Source of the DNA: Seriola aureovittata
Lineage: Eukaryota; Chordata; Actinopteri; Carangiformes; Carangidae
Assembly (NCBI RefSeq): GCF_021018895.1
Contig: NC_079366.1
Span: 21,933,896 to 21,997,895, forward strand
Direction of reading: 5' to 3'
DNA: 64,000 bases
A model generated the notes under the pieces. It made no database searches. It had not been told where the DNA came from and saw only the letters and a list, made by a program, of their open reading frames with translations. This document shows, one piece after another, positions 63,601 to 64,000 of this stretch; the first letter of the stretch is position 1, and each line of letters starts with the position of its first letter. The position numbers were made by a program, and so were the translations under genes.

Positions 63601-64000
63601 AGTATAGTGAGGCATAAAAAGTCATAAAAACGACATAGTATAGTAAGGCATAAAAAGTCATAGTATAGTAAGGCATAAAAAGTCATAAAAACGTCATAGT
63701 ATAGTAAGGCATCAAAAGTCATAAAAACGTCACAGTATAGTAAGGCATAAAAAACGTCACAGTATATTAAGGCATAAAAAGTCGTAAAAACGACATGGTA
63801 TAGTAAGGCATGAAAAGTCATAAAAACGTCACAGTATACTAAGGCATAAATAGTCGTAGTATAGTAAGGCATAAAAAGTCATAAAAACAACATAGTTTAG
63901 TAAGGCATAACAAGTCATAAAAAGGTCATACTATAGTAAGGCATAAAAAGTCATAGTATATAAAGGAATAAAAAGTAATAAAAACGTCATAGTATAGTAA
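57641..64000. repeat. Tandem satellite array, 25/36-base units
   Basis: Made of a 25-base block beginning AGTATAGTAAGGCAT and ending AAAAAGTCAT, optionally followed by an 11-base AAAAACGTCAT, so units are 25 or 36 bases, with variants (AACAACAT, AATAGTCGT, TATAAAGGAATA). About 6.4 kb is inside the window, roughly 200 units, and it continues past the right edge. The first 100 or so bases are diverged, as expected at the edge of an array homogenised by unequal exchange. Minus-strand open frames (MPYYTMTFYALLYY-like) arise because 36 bases equals 12 codons; they are not genes. Confidence 0.97.

Noticed and set aside
57716..63872. Minus-strand open frames encoding Tyr/Phe/Leu-rich periodic proteins
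   Set aside because: They follow exactly from the satellite period of 36 bases and break where 25-base units shift the frame; no start context or gene structure.
57641..64000. CRISPR-like alternation of short repeats
   Set aside because: Spacers are not unique: every part of the unit recurs, and the host is a vertebrate.

Overview
The window is vertebrate nuclear DNA, almost certainly from a spiny-rayed teleost fish. The genes are split by GT-AG introns. Long CA/TG microsatellites are frequent. Many interspersed repeats resemble families I know from perch-like fish genomes. Nothing looks bacterial or plasmid-like: there are no operons, CRISPR arrays or insertion sequences.

Two protein-coding genes can be assembled exon by exon on the + strand. 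smad1 (coding exons between 23524 and 29906, 467 aa) is the receptor-regulated Smad of BMP signalling. mmaa (34623 to 42657, 407 aa) is the mitochondrial G3E-type GTPase that loads and protects adenosylcobalamin on methylmalonyl-CoA mutase. The order smad1 then mmaa, same strand, matches human 4q31, where ZNF827 follows on the opposite strand. A possible last exon and 3' UTR of a minus-strand gene lie just after mmaa (about 43800-45099), which would fit znf827, but this is tentative. The two genes are neighbours by conserved synteny and share no known pathway.

Layout: 1-13400 holds no gene I can support and carries several decayed transposons. 13420-13560 and 15180-15338 are CpG-rich patches, and the second has the form of a non-coding smad1 first exon. 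15339-23339 would then be smad1 intron 1. 23340-31352 is smad1 with its 3' UTR. 31353-34140 is repeat-rich intergenic DNA. 34140-43500 is mmaa. 43500-57547 has no certain gene; it contains blocks that look like conserved non-coding elements, several microsatellites, and a possible two-exon transcript at 50252-50820. From about 57640 to the window end is one tandem satellite array of 25- and 36-base units with nested higher-order duplications, and it abuts a fragment of a LINE reverse-transcriptase gene.

The strongest candidates for something undescribed are the satellite array, the spliceable small reading frame at 50271-50684, and an 18-bp perfect hairpin at 10213-10269. All recognition is by eye and memory; no alignment or database search was run.
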